From Bacillus sp. AFS015802 (GTDB lineage Bacteria > Bacillota > Bacilli > Bacillales > Bacillaceae_B), in NCBI RefSeq assembly GCF_002561455.1, contig NZ_NTUP01000012.1:75200-139199 (forward strand): a stretch of DNA of 64,000 nucleotides, read 5' to 3'. Positions 60,268 to 64,000 of the stretch are shown piece after piece (the first letter of the stretch is position 1; each line of letters starts with the position of its first letter). The translations under genes and the position numbers were made by a program. Below the pieces are notes generated by a model. The model saw only the letters and a list, made by a program, of their open reading frames with translations, did no database searches and had not been told where the DNA came from.

Positions 60268-60392
60268 AAATACGCAATTAATAAAATAATGACGCAATCA
60301 AAGCTGATTTCGACGCAATAAAAATAAAAATGACGCCATCACCCCCGATTTCGACGCAATAAAAGATGAAATGACGGAATCAAGCGGATACC
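60268..60392. repeat. 41-bp tandem repeat, about 2.5 copies
   Basis: ATGACGCAATCA (60289), ATGACGCCATCA (60330) and ATGACGGAATCA (60371) lie exactly 41 bases apart, each unit containing GATTTCGACGCAATAAAA in the first two copies. A weaker partial unit precedes. It lies in the lipL-rsfA gap, without a gene. Confidence 0.8.
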
Positions 60393-60531
60393 CGCCCGTC
60401 TTGGACTGAGCTTCCACTCTTGATCGTCGCATTTTTAGCTAAAATAGGTTTTAGGTAACTAGTTTTGAACCAAACTGGACATACTTTACGTCTTGTAGAA
60501 AGAGATTCTTTTGTATCTCACAAACTCCACC

Positions 60532-60563
60532 AAAAAACCAGCACGCCCACAGGCGCACTGGTT
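60532..60563 (-). terminator. Terminator of rsfA
   Basis: AACCAGTGCGCC, loop, GGCGTGCTGGTT (wobble), then TTTT on the minus strand. Confidence 0.85.
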
Positions 60564-60573
60564 GGGAATACCA

Positions 60574-61395
60574 TTATTCAGCTACTTTTTCGAGGTTTCC
60601 GTTGCGATCCATCTTGAAACGGGGTGCCTTTGACTCGTCTTCATCGAATACGACAAGCTTTCTGGCCCGGTTCATGATTTGCATGAGTGTTTCGTAGTCT
60701 TCCTGCATGGTGACGGAATTGTTTTCAAGATCTTTGACTTTCTTTTCGAGCTCGGCGTTTTCCTTGCGGATGTCGGAAATCTCCTGCCTTAGTCGTTGGT
60801 TTTCTATTTTAACGTAGTCTGTGTTCATGTTGGTCTGGGCCAGGTTCTGCAGGAAGGCGATGACTTTCTCGAGTGTCACTTCCCCCTTTAATCCGGATGG
60901 CTTCACGACATGATTAGCTGCAGGTGCTTGTGGAGCCACGTAGGCTTGTTCCTCGCTTGCTTCCACTTCAAAGTTTTGCGGTGCTTCAACGATTTCTTTC
61001 CCCAGCTGTTCCGTTGCCGGCACGTAGTTCTCGTAATCGGCGAACTCCATTTCTTCTTGTGCTTCAGACATTGATAGAGACATAGCGTCTAAATCTTCCG
61101 CGGATGGTGTTGGTGGCTGATAGAGCAATTTTTTCTTGCCGCCTTGATCCTTCCCTAGGATGCGGTGGCGCTGCTTACGTTGTTTTTTTGCTAGTTGAAG
61201 AGCTTTCTCGTATTGATGGCGCACGACGGCGTTCCAGCGGAATCCACATGCGGCGGATGTACGGTTCAGTTTGTCGCCGACTTCTTCAAAGGCGTTCAAT
61301 TGTGTGCTGCCTTCACGGACGTGGCGTAGGACTGTTTCGGCCAATAATAGATCATTTTCTTCCGTCCAGGCATCCTGTCTTGTTTTCATCATCAT
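60574..61395 (-). CDS. rsfA: Prespore-specific transcriptional regulator RsfA
   Basis: A 273-residue regulator with an N-terminal Myb-like DNA-binding domain (RQDAWTEENDLLLAETVLRHVREG, SAACGFRWNAVVRHQYEKAL) and a C-terminal coiled coil (IRKENAELEKKVKDLENN). RsfA modulates SigF-dependent genes in the forespore of B. subtilis. The middle is acidic and variable. The family is RsfA/YlbO-like; the locus between lipL and ywfO decides the name. RBS GGGAGTTGAG is loosely placed before ATG 61395. Confidence 0.87.
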   Translation of the reverse strand: MMMKTRQDAWTEENDLLLAETVLRHVREGSTQLNAFEEVGDKLNRTSAACGFRWNAVVRHQYEKALQLAKKQRKQRHRILGKDQGGKKKLLYQPPTPSAEDLDAMSLSMSEAQEEMEFADYENYVPATEQLGKEIVEAPQNFEVEASEEQAYVAPQAPAANHVVKPSGLKGEVTLEKVIAFLQNLAQTNMNTDYVKIENQRLRQEISDIRKENAELEKKVKDLENNSVTMQEDYETLMQIMNRARKLVVFDEDESKAPRFKMDRNGNLEKVAE

Positions 61396-61636
61396 TTCAT
61401 CTCAACTCCCAAAAGTTTTCTTAAAGTGTTCGTTGGTTAAAGGATGGACCATTTTCCATGTTTTTATACGAATATGCTAAAATTATTTTCTGTCTGCTAG
61501 TTTCGTTGTATCAGTGGGCTTTTCCACAAGGTGGAAGCGATGTTTCCTTGCAAAACATGACAGAAAACTGTATTCTATAAATCGATGTTTAGGACGAATA
61601 AAATCCATTTCAATAGATAGAAAGGGTTGTTGACAG

Positions 61637-61861
61637 ATGGCAAACGAATTTCGTGTTTGCGATGATTGTCAGGCCGTTAACCTGAAGAGCTTGATCCCCA
61701 AATTGAAAGAGATTGACCCGGATGCACCGATCGATATTGCGTGCCAATCCTATTGTGGTCCAGGACGCAAGAAGACATTCGCCTTTGTGAATAATCGTCC
61801 TGTAGCGGCGTTGACTGAAGAAGAGCTCATGGAAAAAGTAATCAAGAAAATAAAGAAATAA
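61637..61861 (+). CDS. DUF1450-family small protein
   Basis: A 74-residue protein of the DUF1450 (YuzB-like) family: [62 protein letters not shown]. Four Cys (CDDC and CQSYC) suggest an iron-sulfur or zinc site as in thioredoxin-like ferredoxins. RBS AAAGGG lies before ATG 61637. Function unknown; single gene. Confidence 0.8.
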   Translation: MANEFRVCDDCQAVNLKSLIPKLKEIDPDAPIDIACQSYCGPGRKKTFAFVNNRPVAALTEEELMEKVIKKIKK

Positions 61862-62138
61862 AGAAATAAAGAAAACTTCCACCTGAGGGAGTTTTTTCTT
61901 TTGTTTGGATAAAATAAATAAAGGTTTGCGCCTCGACGGAAAAGGAAACTAGATAAGGGGTGAAGAAATAATAGGGTGAGGTTTTTTTGTCAAGCGTCCA
62001 ATTTTTTTGAAGGATTTGGAACGCTTGCGGTTGACCAATCAAAGGACAAATACCTATTTTTTTCGACAAAATTCGAGATGAACAACAGGACGTAAGTCGC
62101 TATAATAGAAATATGCTAGTTTAGGAAGAGGGTAGAAG
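61862..62138. other. Intergenic region upstream of ywfO
   Basis: AAACTTCC...GGGAGTTTTTT (61870-61900) is a possible terminator of the preceding gene. CAAGCG(T)CCAA pairs with TTGGAACGCTTG at 61993-62026. TATAAT (62101-62106) is a good -10 for ywfO with a weak -35. No gene is seen. Confidence 0.5.
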
Positions 62139-63440
62139 ATGGAGTATGCCAAGCAGAAATTACATGAAGAAAAAGTATTTAAAGACCCTGTTCATCGGTA
62201 TGTCCATGTAAGGGATCGTGTGATTTGGGATTTGATCGGAACGAAAGAGTTTCAGCGACTCCGCAGGATCAGGCAGCTGGGGACCACCTACCTGACCTTT
62301 CACGGCGCCGAGCACAGCCGGTTCAATCATTCCCTTGGCGTGTATGAGATCATCCGCCGCATCGTCGATGATGTTTTCGCTGGCAGGGCGGAGTGGAATC
62401 AGGATGAACGTCTGCTGTCACTATGCGCAGCGTTATTGCATGATCTCGGGCACGGGCCGTTTTCCCACTCCTTTGAAAAAGTGTTTCACCTCGATCACGA
62501 GCATTTCACCCAGGCCATCATCCTGGGCGATACAGAGGTGAATGCGGTCCTCAGCAAGGTGGCACCGGATTTTCCTAAGCATGTGGCCGAAGTGATTGCG
62601 AAGACGTACAGTAACAAGCTCGTCGTCAGCCTGATTTCCAGCCAGATCGATGCGGACCGTATGGATTATCTGCAGCGTGATGCCTATTTTACAGGGGTGA
62701 GCTACGGACATTTCGACATGGAGCGGATCCTTCGCGTCATGAGGCCACGTGAAGACCAGGTCGTCATCAAGCAGAGCGGGATGCATGCCGTGGAGGATTA
62801 CATCATGAGCCGCTATCAGATGTACTGGCAGGTGTATTTCCATCCCGTCACCCGGAGTGCAGAAGTGATTTTGACGAAGATTCTACATAGAGCGAAGGAG
62901 CTTCATGAAGAATACTATTCCTTCAAACAAAGCCCGATCCATTTCTACTCCCTGTTTGAGGAGGAAGTGTCCCTTGAGGATTATTTAAAGCTCGATGAAG
63001 CGGTCATCATGTACTATTTTCAAATTTGGCAGGAAGAAGAGGATCCGATTTTACGGGACCTTTGCGAGCGCTTCATGAACCGGAATTTATTCAAGTACGT
63101 GGAATTTGATCCGGCGAAGGAATACAAGAAGCACAGTGAACTGGAAGCCCTCTTTAAAAAGGCGGGAATCGATCCCGATTATTATCTGGTGGTGGACTCA
63201 TCTTCAGACCTTCCATACGATTTCTACAGGCCGGGCGAGGAAGAGGAACGGCTCCCGATCCATCTTCTGATGAGAAATGATGAGCTGCGTGAACTTTCCA
63301 GGCAGTCGGATATCGTGGATTCCATTTCCGGAAAACGACGGACCGACCATAAATTATACTATCCAGTGGATTTACTATATGACGAATCGACGAAGAAGAA
63401 TATTAAGAGACAGATACGGAAGATTTTAGAATTGACATAA
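62139..63440 (+). CDS. ywfO: HD-domain phosphohydrolase YwfO
   Basis: A 433-residue HD-superfamily protein of the dGTPase/SAMHD1-like group: KDPVHRYVHV and LGTTYLTFHGAEHSRFNHSLGVYEI near residue 50 (first His), AALLHDLGHGPFSHSFE near 110 (HD motif) and SQIDADRMDYLQRDAYFTGVSYG near 170 (Asp). In B. subtilis YwfO is a protein of this group whose substrate is not settled; nucleotide hydrolysis is likely. RBS GAAGAGGG lies before ATG 62139. It is followed by ywgA. Confidence 0.9.
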   Translation: MEYAKQKLHEEKVFKDPVHRYVHVRDRVIWDLIGTKEFQRLRRIRQLGTTYLTFHGAEHSRFNHSLGVYEIIRRIVDDVFAGRAEWNQDERLLSLCAALLHDLGHGPFSHSFEKVFHLDHEHFTQAIILGDTEVNAVLSKVAPDFPKHVAEVIAKTYSNKLVVSLISSQIDADRMDYLQRDAYFTGVSYGHFDMERILRVMRPREDQVVIKQSGMHAVEDYIMSRYQMYWQVYFHPVTRSAEVILTKILHRAKELHEEYYSFKQSPIHFYSLFEEEVSLEDYLKLDEAVIMYYFQIWQEEEDPILRDLCERFMNRNLFKYVEFDPAKEYKKHSELEALFKKAGIDPDYYLVVDSSSDLPYDFYRPGEEEERLPIHLLMRNDELRELSRQSDIVDSISGKRRTDHKLYYPVDLLYDESTKKNIKRQIRKILELT

Positions 63441-63501
63441 ATGACACTACAGCCAATGAGGATCTGACATATGCAATACTAGGAGTAGGAGATGACGTAC
63501 A

Positions 63502-64000
63502 TTGTTGAAAGATCATGCAAAACTGATGAGTGCCTTCTTAGCCTCGGGTGAAGTGGTGGGAAGGAAGAAGCTTCAGAAGATGATATTCATCGCCAAGAAG
63601 CTTGAATTCCCGTTTCAGGAAAAATTTCAATTTCATTTTTACGGTCCGTATTCGGAAGAACTGACGCTCAGGGTCGAGGAACTCTGCAACATGGGATTCA
63701 TCTCCGAGGTGAAGGAGAAAAAGGGCGGTTATTATCAGTACCGGTACACCGTCACGAAAGAAGGGGAAGACTTCCTGCAGATCTATGAGAAGGAAATGCC
63801 CTGCCTGAAGGATTGCCTCACGGATATGAACGTTCAATCAGCACGCTTTTTGGAGCTCGTTTCAACCGTCTTATATTTTGATAACCTTCCTAAAGAAGAA
63901 GTCGTGGAGAAAGTATTCACACTCAAGAGTAAGCAGAAATATACAGAAGAAGAAATCGACGAAGCCTTCGTCTACATCGAAGGATTGAAAACGAAAAAAA
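63502..64000 (+). CDS. ywgA: YwgA-family protein (partial at the window end)
   Basis: The reading frame from TTG 63502 (or 63505; RBS AGGAGATGA) runs to the edge at 64000 with at least 166 residues and no stop. Sequence such as LMSAFLASGEVVGRKKLQKMIFIAKKLEFPFQEKFQFHFYGPYSEEL matches the YwgA family, a small winged-helix-like protein of unknown function. The ywfO-ywgA order is as in B. subtilis. Confidence 0.85.
   Translation, partial: MLKDHAKLMSAFLASGEVVGRKKLQKMIFIAKKLEFPFQEKFQFHFYGPYSEELTLRVEELCNMGFISEVKEKKGGYYQYRYTVTKEGEDFLQIYEKEMPCLKDCLTDMNVQSARFLELVSTVLYFDNLPKEEVVEKVFTLKSKQKYTEEEIDEAFVYIEGLKTKK

Noticed and set aside
1-64000. CRISPR arrays, rRNA, tRNA, transposases, prophage structural genes
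   Set aside because: None was seen. The leaderless amidase and M15 genes look phage-like but no capsid, tail or integrase genes accompany them.

Overview
The window is chromosomal DNA of a Bacillaceae bacterium, probably a Bacillus relative such as Rossellomorea or Priestia; the genus is inference. The evidence is Bacillus-type ribosome binding sites, sporulation and germination genes (sda, gerQ, cwlJ, rsfA), bacillithiol genes (yojF-bshB2), SigB-like promoters, CcpA cre sites, two ParB parS sites and a block in the same order as the B. subtilis ywd-ywf-ywg region (pdxK, ung, ywdI, ywdK, gerQ, cwlJ, hemQ, pta, lipL, rsfA, ywfO, ywgA). No rRNA, tRNA, CRISPR array or intact insertion sequence was seen.

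Region 1 (360-7308) is a complete gas vesicle operon in the Bacillus megaterium order: gvpA, P, Q, B, R, N, F, G, L, S, K, J, T, U, closed by a strong terminator. Region 2 (7.4-25.8 kb) is a mixed metabolic block: a secreted metallophosphoesterase; a glycerate module (GntP-type permease, glycerate kinase, CdaR regulator) with a cre site; a SigB-like stress gene; a phospholipase D-like protein; an MFS exporter; MsrAB; a Rieske-FAD oxidoreductase; folD behind a ZTP riboswitch; and a coupled SDR / QueA-like / VOC set.

Region 3 (25.8-40.7 kb) holds DNA alkylation repair, PatB, the threonine-to-glycine pathway (kbl, tdh) with a cre site, a two-gene membrane sensor pair, a P450, transporters, a small sda gene and a PQQ-type sugar dehydrogenase. 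Region 4 (40.6-43.8 kb) is the most unusual part: a SigO/RsoA-type two-part sigma factor with a near-perfect LexA box in front of it, followed by two leaderless peptidoglycan hydrolases and a small YvrJ membrane protein. The two transcription units share a promoter-like element. I read it as a DNA-damage-triggered, sigma-relayed lysis cassette. Next to it lie a holin-like toxin peptide and copies of an intergenic repeat, one of which is a precise deletion scar.

Region 5 (44-53 kb) has a lipoprotein that resembles the immune inhibitor A propeptide, inhA itself, an ABC exporter with a TetR regulator and a perfect double operator, bacillithiol genes, pdxK and a SigB-controlled stress gene. Region 6 (53-64 kb) is the conserved ung-to-ywgA core, carrying a perfect parS site after ung, the CcpA-activated pta promoter, a nested hairpin and a 41-bp tandem repeat. 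The last gene (ywgA) runs off the window.
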